A DNA stretch of 64,000 nucleotides from Acanthosepion pharaonis (Eukaryota > Mollusca > Cephalopoda > Sepiida > Sepiidae), in contig CAHIKZ030003485.1 in NCBI GenBank assembly GCA_903632075.3, positions 1,529,501-1,593,500 on the forward strand, given 5' to 3'. A program made the position numbers and the translations under genes. Shown here piece after piece: positions 24,737 to 35,600 of this stretch. The stretch's first letter is position 1. Every line of letters begins with the position of its first letter. The notes below the pieces were generated by a model. The model saw only the letters and a program-made list of their open reading frames with translations. It was not told where the DNA came from and did no database searches.

Positions 24737-25255
24737 ATGCCTCGAGCACATGGGCGCTACATTCAGGCCGAACCCCAACCTGGTTAAACAATATCTCTTT
24801 CCTTTGAATATAACTGTCTAGTACGGCCACAGAGAACTCTCAACGTGAACCTGCAGGTACGCTTTCCTGAGGTCCAGAATTGATACGTTCGCACCTTGCT
24901 GTCGCCATTCTCGCAGTTTCTCCGCGCAGACGTCCATAGCACCCGTGAATGTATCAACATAGGTGTTTAGTTCGTGATAGACCATTACAGGACGCATTTT
25001 ATGTTTGTTGGTCTGTAGTATGGCTATCAGCGGTATCAGTCCCTTGGGCAGGCCAAAATCCTCGTCAATATACGGCAGCAACCAACCGTTGTCCACCCAG
25101 GTCTACAACTAACGCTGGTACTCCTTGCTAGACACCGGATATTCAGAGATCCTGTTCTCAAGTTTCTCTGGTGCACGATCCGTTGACCACATCCAGGCTG
25201 CAACCCACACTCCCTGTTGAATTAACTTTTGTTTGTTGTGAATCTCTTCTAGAGT
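24737..25255 (-). pseudogene. LTR retrotransposon reverse transcriptase relic (lineage 2)
   Basis: A 92-codon minus frame (24818-25096) reads GLIPLIAILQTNKHKMRPVM, then DVCAEKLREWRQQGANVSIL and DLRKAYLQV, which are RT fingers and palm blocks (basic 'MRPV' and catalytic 'DLRKAYLQ'). Upstream, in the same strand, GVWVAAW and ISEYPVSSKEYQR belong to the same protein. Downstream, after a stop at 24818, a frame change gives a LTRLGFGLN-like piece at about 24770. The YxDD box is lost in the inserted element. The lineage differs from the Ty3/gypsy pol just to the right; I could not decide between Ty3/gypsy and another LTR superfamily. Confidence 0.65.
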
Positions 25256-25257
25256 TC

Positions 25258-26440
25258 TTATTCGTTGGAGCTGGTTAGTTGGTTGAGGACTTTGTAATTT
25301 GTGGTGCAGTATTTTGCTTGGGACTTCTTGTTTTGATGAACATATGCAGGTTTCGTTCTATTTGTGGATACTCTGTCTCTTTTACCGTCTTTGAAAACTG
25401 TGAAATATTTTTCATGTTTCTCGATGACTTGATGTGGTCCAGAGTAGTTTGGGAATAATGGTTTCTTTATCATATCGTTGCGAAGAAAAACGTAGTCACA
25501 TTTCTGTAGGTTTTTTGAAACGTATGATTGTTGCAATGCCTTGTTCATTCTATCTTTAAAAGCTTGAACAAAACTTGTATGTGGTGATGTGTGATCGGGT
25601 CTCGAACTATTGGGCGGGTAAAATAATGGTAGTACCAAAAACCATTTTCAATGGGGCACAGCTTAAGTTTTCTTTAATTACGTTTCTTATAGATGGCAGT
25701 GTGACTCGTAAATTATAAACCCAGTTGTATGATTCGACTTTAATTGCAAGAGGCGTGAAAAAGCTCTACGCTATTATTATCGCATGGCTGATATGCAGTA
25801 GTTTTAATCTGATTAACACCCAAAAAGTTCATAAATTCTCGGGAACAACATGAATTGAAATCGTGATTTCTGTTGTAATGACTCATGTTACATCATATGT
25901 TGTAATGCATTGCTCCAAGACGGTCCTGGCAACGGTTTCTGCTGAAATGTCCTTGATTGAAAACGCGGTAGGCCACCAACTAAAACGATCCACTATTGTT
26001 AGCAAGTAGCTGAATCCATTAGCATTGGGGAATATTAACATTCAAGATAGTAAATCTGCCATCGTGTCCCGTTAGTGATTTTGTATATATATTTATCTAG
26101 TGTTTCTAACATTTATTGCAGCTTTGTGTCCATTGCTAAATAACCCTTCACGTGTTCGGCCAAACGAAACGATCACTGATGAGTTTGGTTGTATCTCGTC
26201 TTTCTGGGTGGGAGAAAGCATGAAAGTGATGGAAGATTTGTTTAAGTAATGATGGTGGTATATAAAGTCGGGAATGACCTTTCACCATAAAAATAATAGT
26301 TTTATTTCCGAAACGAACCGGTAATTCACGTCACTGAAATGATGTATGATTTTGAACGTTTAATAGAGTCGAATCTTTCTTCTATACTTTGGCAATTCCC
26401 TCGTAACTTAGCACATTCGAATTAACTGTTGCAATATTTT
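25258..26440 (-). pseudogene. Ty3/gypsy integrase relic
   Basis: In minus translation the zinc-binding part is readable: PSLLKQIFHHFHAFSHPERR, DTTKLISDRFVWPNT and QSCNKC (26080-26260, HHCC pattern). Then FLGVNQIKTTAYQPCDNNSV and ELFHA (~25750-25850) give the block before and including the catalytic glutamate. The C-terminal domain is an uninterrupted 126-codon frame (25258-25638): NLQKCDYVFLRNDMIKKPLF, PNYSGPHQVIEKHEKYFTV and DRVSTNRTKPAYV, ending in a natural-looking stop. Earlier parts carry stops and shifts. It is the 3' end of the gypsy element whose protease and RT lie at 29.58-31 kb. Confidence 0.82.
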
Positions 26441-26465
26441 CATTGCCTGTGATATAACGAATGTC

Positions 26466-27002
26466 TTAGGTGAATTGTGAAATATAATCAAGGTGATGCA
26501 TTTCGTTACTATGCAAAGCATATGTGAATGACATGTGGTCAATGTATATGACAAAATGTTGATCTGAGTGCTTTCGTGACAGGTAAATTGTCAGAGTATC
26601 TTGAAAATATACAGTATTTCTTTTGACAGAAAAGAAGGAAATAGATTTAGATTCACACTTTGTAATCGTATGTACGACAGCCCCAACAGATTCTGACAGT
26701 GCATCTGTTGTGAGTTTGAGTGGAGTGTCTGGTTCCTCATTTAACTCAATTTCGTAAAATTTGCTAGTTTTTTTAGCATTGTTGACAGTTTCTAGGGTAG
26801 GGACTTGTAATATGATTTTTGCACTTTTACTCTTGTTGATTTTTAATAAATTGGTAACAGAGATTCTTGAACAGAAATAGAGGCTCATTCTTTTTTCCTG
26901 TTTAAGAAGGGGTTCCCGGTTCTTTTCTTTTTCTCTGTCCTTAATATTGGTGCTGTCATGAATTTCTTGTGATGTGCGAAGTTGGTGGTAACGTCTCTTC
27001 AT
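26466..27002 (-). pseudogene. Ty3/gypsy RNase H region relic
   Basis: A 178-codon frame, the longest of this element, with ISVTNLLKINKS and TLETVNNAKK of the RT-RNase H connection, then LTTDALSESVGAVVHTITK (the first RNase H acidic block, aspartate kept, serine replaced by leucine), then ISFFSVK and QHFVIYIDHMSFTYAL, with IDHMSF at the place of the third acidic block (normally TDH). The glutamate block is degraded. The frame is preceded by sequence that does not look like pol, next to the LINE insertion. Confidence 0.78.
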
Positions 27003-27289
27003 ACTGAGAGTACCGGGTTGGCAGTTTTCTGGTTGCTGTTCCCAACTGATAGAAGCCCGAACTCTTATGTAACGTCTTGAAGGATTGCTCTAATCAACAA
27101 TTGCATAATATCGGGGTTCTTGCAGTGCTATGTCGCGCACGGACGGGTGTCTCTGCAAGAACCTCCGGTGGGCAACTCCAAGGCCACACTATGTTGTAGT
27201 CTGCGTCACTTCTCTTCTGCACATGTTACATTTGATGACTGATTGTCACTACTAACCTAGGCCTTTTCCTTACCAATATAACACATCAT

Positions 27290-29575
27290 AAATCAAGGAT
27301 ATAAACCTAAACCAGCTCAACAAAATCACCTAAACCCCTTAACCTTTCCTTCTCTATCATTCGTGGTATTCGTATCAACATCAGCAGTGGGGAATCGTTC
27401 CTCTTCGAAAAGTTTCCGGACATCCTAGCACTCCGCGAAACTAACTTTAACTCTTCAATCCTTTCCTCTGATTTCTAGATTCCTGACTATCTACTTCTAT
27501 TTAAAAAGGACACTAATGTCCACATGCATGGCCTGAGAGTTTATGCCCACAAAAATCTCCCGTTGACTAGGGAACTCTTTCTTGAATCTCCAGACCATTA
27601 TTACATGTGTCTCCGTCTCTCTCTACTTTATTCAGTCAGCTATCTATTCTTTCTCTACCGTTCCCCTTCATCTCAAGACTGTTGCATGCTAGATAGTATT
27701 TTCGATAAGGCCATCTCCCTACACCCGTTTGCAAACATATTTGTGTTCGGTAACTTAAACCCTCTGTCACAGACCTCGCTGGCACCCAAACCCTTAACTT
27801 TTCAATCACTCAATCCCTCACGCAAGTGGTTGACTTTCCTAAGCGTTCTCCTAGTAACCCTGACAGAAACGCTTCTCTTCTCGATCTCTTTTTTCTTTTT
27901 ACCTCTGTCCCGGACTCTTGTCACGCTACACGGCTTTGCCCTCTTGGCAACTCTTATCACGCGTTAGTGTCTGTAAACATCTCCTTCCGCTCCCCCTACC
28001 AGCCACGAACCTCATACACCTGTTTTTCCCACTAGAACTGAGGCCCTGCTGAGTGATATGTGCATAAACCCGTTGTGGTCTAGGATATCATTTCTAAATT
28101 AGATTCTCATAAGACAAGAGGTGACAGGATAGCAGCTGTCCTAAAGAAATGTACTCTTGAGCTAGCTCCAGTTCTACAACTGTTGCCTCTCTGCTTCCTG
28201 CTTGCTGGAAGTCTTCCTCTTTAGTCCCTGTTTTTAAGAACTCTCGGTCATCTTCTGACCCCTCTAACTACCGTCCTGTCAGTCACCTACCGCTTTTCAG
28301 CAAAGTCTTAGAGTCTTTAATCAATGCCGAAGTGGTTAAGCATCTTACCTCTCACGATCTACTCTCTGACAAACAATATGGATTCTGTTTTGACCGGTCT
28401 GATGTGCTTACGGCCATAACTGAATATGAATATCAAGCTCACGATAGTAACGGCGAATCCCGAGCTGTAGTTCTTGATATCTTGAAGGCGTTTGACAGGA
28501 TTCGGCATGCTGGTTTTCTACGTAAGAACGAGCTCTCTTCCATATCCTTTCATACGAACGCGGGCTTCCTCCAAGGCTCTATCCTGGGTCCTGCATTGTT
28601 TCTGATCTTCATCAATGATCTTCCTGGTGTCACCAGTTCCTAAGTAGGCATCTATGCAGATAACACTACCATTTACTCCTGTCTCAATAGTAAATCCGGC
28701 AGCGCTGACAAAGTGAACCTGGCCGCTGCTCTCGAAAAGGACCTCCAATCACTGGTTTACTAGGACAGGAAATGAATTGTGAATTTTAATGCCTCCAAAA
28801 CTAAACTGCTCTAACTACCATAGAGAAACTTCCCTGCCTACCATCAGCATGGTTGATGCTCGACTCTGGGAGATCGCCTCACTGCGCCTTCTTGGCTTCA
28901 AGTTTTCAAATGACGAAGTTGAACAACTACATTGAATCAATAGCTGCATCTGCTGCAAGGAAAGTTGTTTCTGTATGTCGTGCCAGAAGGTTTTTCTCAT
29001 CAGAATCCATCATACACATCTACAAATCTACCATTCGTCCTTGCATTGAATACTGCTGTCACATCTTGTCCGTTGCTCCTACTTGGTCATCTCAAGGTTC
29101 TCGACAAAATCCAAAGAAGGATCTGCAATGTAATCGATCCTGACCTGGAATCTCTACTTCAGTCACTTTCTCACAGACATGATATACCTTCCCTCTGTCT
29201 TTTCTACAAATATTTTCATGGCTCTAACAAGCTTTTTTTCCCTGGTGCCCCAACTACATGCGTACTACTAGATTGGCGTCTAGGTCTCACCCATTTACTG
29301 TTGAAATAGTTAAATGTAACCGCCACTTCTACTCCAACAGTTTTTTTTCTCGTCTGTGCAACTTTTTTCCTCTTACTTGCTTCCCTGATAACTACAATCA
29401 TCAAAAATTTAAATGCAGCGTCAACCGCCATCTTCTGTTCACTTTAATCCCGTTTATTTTTTATCTTTTGCACAATCCTTCCTATACCCAGTCTTTTCCA
29501 TCACTTTCATTCTCTGTAACTCCCTGCGTGCTAGTGGCACTCCCGCCTTGTTTGGGGTGAAATGTTAAAAAAAAA
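27290..29575 (+). pseudogene. Jockey/CR1-like LINE relic (copy 1), inserted in gypsy pol
   Basis: Endonuclease: SFLFEKFPDILALRETNFNS (~27395), HMHGLRVYAHKNLP (~27525), FLYRSPSSQDC (~27652), then PLGNSYHALVSVNISF (~27940), matching an APE-type N-terminal endonuclease with the catalytic GDFN block altered to GNLN. RT: SNYRPVSHLPLFSKVLES (~28270), DKQYGFCFDRSDVL (~28370), VVLDILKAFDR (~28470), FLQGSILGPALFLIFINDLP (~28567). The palm box is YADN instead of YADD (~28655), so a catalytic aspartate is lost. Tail: SESIIHIYKSTIRPCIEYCC (~29000). The 3' end TTTGGGGTGAAATG is followed by a poly-A tract (29566-29574). Stops and an internal deletion show it is dead. Family name is by resemblance only. Confidence 0.88.
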
Positions 29576-29579
29576 ACAT

Positions 29580-30290
29580 TCTTGAACATTTCAGTATAAA
29601 GTGATGATAATAATTAGTCAAGCCAATAAATATACGTACTTGCCTGAGTGATGGCGACCGGAGAAAATTTTGTATTGCGGAGATTTTCTCTGGTGAAGGA
29701 GATATACCCGTTTCATTCATTTCATGTCCGAGGAAAGTGTATTTGTTGACTTTAAAGATGCATTTGCCAATGATTATTTTGAGTCCGAAGTGTTGTAGTC
29801 TTTCAAAGACTTGGTGATCCTGTTCATTTTTACTTGCAATTAAGACATCGTATTTGTAAGCAAAAGTAAAAGGTAAAAAATGTAGAACTTTGTTGATTAG
29901 TCGTTGGAAAGATTGTGCTGCGTTGCATCGACCAAATGGCATTCTAAGGAACTTAAATAAACCAAAGGTAGTGGTCATGTCTATCTTGGGTATGTCCTCT
30001 TCTGTCACTGGAGGTTGATTAAAGGGCTTTATTAAGTCCAATTTTTCAAAATTCCGTGTTCTTTGCAAGCCCCTGGTAAAATCATGGATGTGCGGGATCG
30101 GATACCTATCTCGATATGCTGTACTGGCTGCATTTAGACGGCGGAAATGGCGCCAGGCAGTGACTTCTGGTTTTGGTACCATGTGCAGTGGTAATGACAA
30201 TGGGCTTTTGGATGGACATATTATACCGTATTCCAACGTGTGTTGGAATTTGCCTTTGCAGTTTTATATTTCTCAGGACTCAGTTTCCGC
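29580..30290 (-). pseudogene. Ty3/gypsy reverse transcriptase relic
   Basis: A 223-codon frame, the best preserved ORF in the window: YGIICPSKSPLSLPLHMVPK, RHFRRLNAASTAYRDRYPIP, NFEKLDLIKPFNQPPV (palm aspartate in KLDL kept), FGLFKFLRMPFGRCNAAQSF, then AYKYDVLIAS at the position of the YxDD box, KINKYTFLGHE-like VNKYTFLGHEMNETGI and FIGLTNYYHHFI. The box reads YKYD, so the first catalytic aspartate is Tyr. The frame ends where the LINE was inserted, and the element resumes on the other side at about 26.9 kb with the connection and RNase H. Confidence 0.9.
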
Positions 30291-30699
30291 GGGGTAGAAT
30301 GGGTTGGTTGTCCGGTGGTCTTTATATAGTGTTTGTCAGTGTATGTGAAAGGAGTTGTTGTTGAAAATTCCACTCTAGTCAGATGAACACTTACAGTTAG
30401 ATAAAGGGGTCGGAGTTATCTAACCCTAGTTTCTTTGTTTTTATTGTCGTTATGAGGGCGCGCTGTCGTGTTGTCCCTAATAAATAAAATAAGTCACCGC
30501 GTGTGTTAACGCGGTACAACATGTGTCTGTTTCTTTCTTGAGTTTATCTTCCTGTCTGGAATATGAAGTTGAATACCTGCATTCACACAAAATAAGGTAT
30601 GTCTATGTTTGCTATCTAACTTGATGCGTAAATTTCTAACATTTGTGATATCCAGAAATTTTTAGAAGCTTTCGGAATGCTTCATTCTCAGTTCAAACT

Positions 30700-31060
30700 G
30701 AGCCAATTCCAATAGAAATGCATGGAGACTGACTTCCTTGAATTGCAAATCTTGTTACATTATCTGTGAGAGTTTGATTGACCATATTCGCAGATATATC
30801 AAAATTAGCGAGAAAATTTGCACCTAGTATCGGTGTTTTGACATCGGCCTGAGTAAAAATCTAGAAAATAGGACAGTGTAACCCGAAATCTAAAGTGAAA
30901 TGTTTCTCGCCGTCGATATTGAATCTGTTTACTGTCTGTAATTTACATGATGTGTCTAGTAAAAATAGATATCCGTGAATTTTGTTTCGAAAGTAAAATA
31001 GACGTGTCGGGTCCACCTGAAGTTGCCGTCTCAAAAGTCAGGAGTCAAATGACCAAAATC
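30700..31060 (-). pseudogene. Ty3/gypsy protease region relic
   Basis: Minus translation gives YLFLLDTS (~30965), at the place of the aspartic-protease D(T/S)G, then EKHFTLDFGLHCPIF (~30890) and DVKTPILGANFLANF (~30830), the flap-to-C-terminal block that ends in the LGANFL motif typical of Ty3/gypsy protease. Between it and RT (30290-30700) the frame is broken. There is no upstream stop-free gag. Confidence 0.6.
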
Positions 31061-31344
31061 AGTCATTACGCATAGGCTCCGAGTGGCACTTCCGACAGTG
31101 CTTTAGAAATATTGGAAATATTATGTAAATTATTAATCGACAACTGACAGCGCTTCCCTCGCATTTTTGAGGGACATTTTTTGTGAGCCAGCATCTGTTT
31201 AAGGGAATCTATGAATATAGACCATAATGCAAACAAAAGCCAGTTGGAGCATGAATTCTGCATTGTCAACACAGACAGATTACTAATCAACTGAAACAAC
31301 ATTTCCCGCTTTTCTGATATAGATTCTACAATGAAACTAACGTA

Positions 31345-31560
31345 CGAACTTTTCCCCTTTCAAGGGGTTTTATCATTAAATACATCTTAATGTGTGTCTT
31401 TTCCATTTCTTATGGATTTTATTAAACACAGTTGAATGTGTGTCTATGAACTTTCTTCTTTCAACAAACGGTTTTCATTAAACACACTTAAATGTGTGTA
31501 AGTTAACTTTTCCCTTTCAAGGGTTTATTTAAAAACACCTCAAATATGTATATGTGAACT
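31345..31560. repeat. Tandem repeat, ~60-bp unit, about 4 copies
   Basis: Each unit has GAACTTTTCCCTTTCAAGG-like sequence, TTTTAT-AAAC and then an imperfect palindrome ACACACTTAAATGTGTGT (clearest near 31485-31500). It lies in what should be gag of the minus-strand gypsy element. Confidence 0.65.
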
Positions 31561-31599
31561 TTTTTTCAGTTGTCGTCACTCCTTGGCTGGAGAGTTCGT

Positions 31600-31826
31600 T
31601 TCCTTGGAATTTACTATCGTTTTGGGCTTTGAAAGTACATGGCTCACTGCATCTTAATCTTTCGTGCATGTAGCCTCTGCAGGATCGATAGTTGAATTTG
31701 TGGCCATCTTTTCGTCCGTTATGGAGTTTCTTGTTGTTAATGTTGAAAATTTTGTTTCTGTTTTCGCCTTCGTAATAACAACATCTTTTGTTGTTATTTC
31801 TTACGGTGTTTGCTCATTTCTCACGT
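31600..31826 (-). pseudogene. Possible gag remnant next to the primer-binding site
   Basis: Minus translation contains GYMHERLRCSEPCTF at about 31620-31680, which resembles the C-terminal cysteine block of some gypsy gags. Position (just inside the 5' LTR) supports it, but the match is weak and most of gag is missing or replaced by tandem repeats. Confidence 0.3.
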
Positions 31827-32270
31827 CGGTTGGTCACCAATTTTGAATCAATCCACAACAAAGAAAATGGTTAAAAGGTGTTTAGATATAGAAATATAAG
31901 ATATTTTTATTTTCCTGTTTTTTACAATTATTTTTTTCTTAGTGTGTATGAGTATTAACGTTCTTACTGTCCTTATCTATAGTTGTTTGTTAAGATGAAA
32001 AGAAATGTGATTTCTTTGTGTGTTGTGTGAGAAAGAGGCAAGGGGGAAAGTGAGGAGGAAAGTGTAAGTGTCACGTAGCTTGGTGAGGAAGACGTGTGAA
32101 TGTGTAAGGGAATTTCTTTTAAATCGAGTTTCTAGTTTCGTAAACTTGCCGTCTGTTGCCGTTGTATCTCCCTATTGGTTTGTCTGTCTAGAAACTTTGC
32201 ATCAGTACCCTTCATGAGGCATGTTTTTTGTTGTTGGCGGGAACGGGACCCGTTGGTTGAAAAATGTTAA
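31827..32270 (-). repeat. 5' LTR (copy B) and primer-binding site
   Basis: On the minus strand the LTR ends ...TTGTGGATTGATTCAAAA and is followed at 31845-31826 by TTGGTGACCAACCGACGTGA, a primer-binding-site-like sequence also seen in variant form at 49734 beside another LTR. The LTR's last 110 bp match the block at 22263. The outer boundary near 32270 is a guess. It is the upstream end of the gypsy element carrying protease, RT, RNase H and integrase. Confidence 0.6.
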
Positions 32271-32279
32271 ATATTTATT

Positions 32280-32562
32280 TTCAAAGCATTAATTTATTAA
32301 CCGGAACAATGCACATTCCTCCGACTCAGAAACCATTTTTTGGCATTTGGTGTTTGACTGTCTTGGTGTTTATTTCCGTCTTCACTCCACATAACTATTT
32401 ACTTTAGTACTTGATAAAGGCATGAATTCAGTTATCCATGCACGCAGTACTATCGCTAGTCAACTTGGTTCTAGTCTTATCACTGGCACGCCATGGCGGT
32501 AGATAGAAAAATAGGATTGCTCAATATTAGAGATAAAGTGCTTACATATAAGGTAAATGTGC

Positions 32563-32620
<58 letters not shown>

Positions 32621-33590
32621 AGAGGTGAGGAGAGAAAGCAAATATAGAACCTGAAAACAGGATAGATGTATATTACAGTAAAAACTGTAAACTTCACGGA
32701 GACAATAGTCGATGAGGGGTTCTTTTTTGTTTAAAATATAATGAAAATAACATTTATTGACCCACGCTAGTCTGTGAGTTTTCATTAAGGCCATGGTAGT
32801 TTTATATTGTGATCCCCTACTCTTAAAAGGCGTGAAAAATATGAAAAAATTAAAAGAAATATGAAACATCAGCAATGCAGTAATCAAGAATTTGGTATTT
32901 ATGTTTAAAGATAAATTATTTTTTTATTTTAACCTTAAACAATAGTTTAAGGATATTTTTTTGTTCTCTACTGAATTTATTTTCTTTTTAAGACTATAAA
33001 AATATTTACCATAACCTATTTTAAAACTATTCACGATGTATCGAAATAAAGGATAAATGACACCCACCAAGAATATTTTTGCGAAGTTTTCTAATAAAAT
33101 AACTAAATATTCATTATACAATTCATTCATTAATGAATAAATACTGAAAATTTCATTTGAATCGGATAATTCCGTGATTTTTAAAAACAGTAGGGATCGT
33201 TTTTTCCTTTTCATTTCGGAAGAAAATTAACCATTTTGGTGTTACCAAGCTTTCAGTATTAGGAGCACGGTTTCATTTGTGGTGTATTATGATATTCACG
33301 ACCAAATTATTCTCATTTATCTCTTGCTTGCTGATATCTTGCGGAAAATATCCACTTCGGTACTCAACTCTCAGCAATACGAAAAATTAAAACAGTGCAT
33401 CTTAAAACTGGTGTTAAGTGACACCATCATCCATCGACACCAATGATGCGGAAAATAGATTTGATGTATTGCAGTTATTTCAAAATACCCGCCACTCTTT
33501 ATAGTTGTTTCAAAAATGGTTGCCAGTAAGGTAAATCTTACTGTAGATACACGAGTGATCATTTCTATTTTATCATCATGCATACTTGAT
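32280..33590. other. No gene recognised
   Basis: Short frames on both strands without motifs; a long TA tract lies at 32565-32615. Confidence 0.45.
32565..32615. repeat. (TA)n microsatellite
   Basis: About 51 bases of uninterrupted TA repeat. Confidence 0.95.
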
Positions 33591-33599
33591 GTAATCGTT

Positions 33600-33760
33600 C
33601 TCTAACTCACACCTGTCTCAATCTTATCGGCCGGTGACGAAAAGATAACATGTTATCGATAAGCGAACATGAAAATTGACATACCGTACGTAAGGAAATT
33701 GTCCCAGAGGGCGTTTGTAAACGCTGACGTCACAAACCCTCTGCTAACTTTCAATTTCCT
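33600..33760. promoter_or_regulatory. Promoter-like patch with CRE and palindromes
   Basis: Contains the perfect palindrome GATAACATGTTATC (~33645-33658), the palindrome-like GCGTTTGTAAACGC, and GCTGACGTCAC, a consensus cAMP-response element, within about 100 bp and in a GC-richer patch. No gene with a clear start follows on either strand. A regulatory role is inferred only from motif density. Confidence 0.3.
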
Positions 33761-34016
33761 GAACAATTAAGCAACAATATTGAGGGATAATTTCACCCAC
33801 CAAAAGCGAGTGAACCAATTCGTTACACTTGGTTTCGAAATCAGACGGTAGTCATCAGTGGGGCAAAACTCGCAAACAAGATATATTTCTATAAAATAAA
33901 CCTGACCGCTGTATATCATCAAATATTTTAAGTTTATATCCCAACAATGTACCAAACACACACCTGGGTTATTTGAGTATAACTATATATGTCATTTGGA
34001 ATTAAAATTTCCACAG

Positions 34017-34036
34017 GAACGTTCCATGGAACGTTC
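34017..34036. promoter_or_regulatory. 20-bp perfect palindrome GAACGTTC-CATG-GAACGTTC
   Basis: Two copies of the 8-bp palindrome GAACGTTC flank CATG, making a perfect 20-bp palindrome. GAAnnTTC pairs are the building block of heat-shock elements, but the 4-base gap breaks the usual 2-base spacing. It could bind a dimer or tetramer of a regulator; no gene is identified beside it. Confidence 0.55.
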
Positions 34037-35290
34037 ATGGACAAGATATTTGTCATATATATTTATCTTTTTATACTTTTCATTGAAATCTATCAATCAT
34101 TATTAGATCGTCAATGACTGTCGCCAGGACGTAGTGAGAATGGCACAACAGCAAATTGCAGATACGAAGCAAATTCTTATTGATTTTTAAGAAGCTAACC
34201 CAAGCAGATATTTTGTATTTTACTTTTGACAGATTTTGTGTTATGAACTGTTTAATTGGCAGTACTTTACTTGCATCAACTGAATTGAATGTCGCCATGT
34301 GTTCTTCGTGACCGATTATCACCACTGTATTCCATAGACCGTACATCCAACAAAGTCACATCTATAATAGCGGTAAATACTGATTCTCACATAGTCTGTG
34401 ACATTGCACATATAAAAAACAATGACCAATATATATTACTGATTGCATAGCGCGGCCATCCTTTGCAATACCGATAGAAGCGCAATATGCAAATAATGAA
34501 ACTAATTTTTTACAAAACTTATGTATGAAGTAATTATCGTGATATACTGTGTAACATTTTTACAGCCTATCGTCGACCATTTGTACCGATTACTTTAAGC
34601 AAATTTATCTTTGATCGCTTGTATACAATATCAAAACGTACATTAAAATTAACAAATCTAGGTGCTACTAATGGTTTTAAACAAATGTTCTTGAACATTT
34701 TCATCCAGCCTATCCTTTCATCCTTCCCGGCTCTATTGGTGTACCCTTGTAATGGGGAACTGGCCCGGTTTAAACGTTTAATTGCATTAAATTACGGGAT
34801 GTTGATTTGAAGGGACTACTAAATGGACAATAATTATTAAAATTTCTCAGGAAATTAAGTTGAATGATTGAGAAAAAATAAAAAAGGAAACGAATTAAAA
34901 ATTATGTTTTAAAATAATAAAATAAATTTAAGAACAGTTCTAATGATAACTGAACCCAGAATTAACTAATCAAAATCCAATAAAATTGAGCAAAACCAAG
35001 ATTCCCCACCCTATCCACTTTCCCCTCGATAAGAAGACATGATTCATGTGTCGTCAGAATTTCTTTAGACTGAGAAATTAAATTCAAAAGTTGGTTTACA
35101 TTGTGCTATCTGTCCAAAACGTGTGTATTCTTACAGAGAAAAATAATACTAATTTTCTTAAACAAAGAATGATTTGTTTTTTTTTTTAATTCACAAGCTT
35201 AGAATTTTTTGTTTTTGTTTTGATGCTGACCAAAAACATCAGTATCTTTACAGAAATTGAGAACAAAAAATCCTAAAAGCAAAAGAGAGG
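34037..35290. other. No gene recognised
   Basis: Frames up to 88 codons (34080-34346, minus) have no known motif. From 34,800 the DNA becomes A-rich. Confidence 0.4.
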
Positions 35291-35299
35291 ATCATGTAT

Positions 35300-35600
35300 T
35301 TATTAACAGATCTCCTAAGATATGACAGTCGGGATGGAGAAATTAGATATATCAGTATCAAATCGTTGTTGGAGGGGAAGCGTCTATATAAACGAGAGCT
35401 CTCCAGGCCCAAAGACACACAGACCGAGGAAGTCGGTTTGGAGATGCTCGGGATTGCCCATTGCTAAAGAGTACGCCTGCAGTTCCTGTAACCGAAGCAA
35501 AAATTCAGACGCACACAGAGACGAGCCCAGGGGGAAGTCGACAGAGAGTATGCGAAGAGAGGGTGTGGGTTACGCCCGTTGAGAAGAAAAATGAACACTA
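35300..35600 (+). promoter_or_regulatory. TATA-bearing promoter- or LTR-like block
   Basis: TCTATATAAACGAGAGCTCTCC at about 35382-35403 (its TATATAAA box is followed by the short palindrome GAGAGCTCTC) is followed by a purine-rich, GC-richer stretch. The 86-codon frame over it (35322-35582) has no motif. It looks like a core promoter, most simply that of a solo LTR; no repeat ends were found. Confidence 0.3.
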
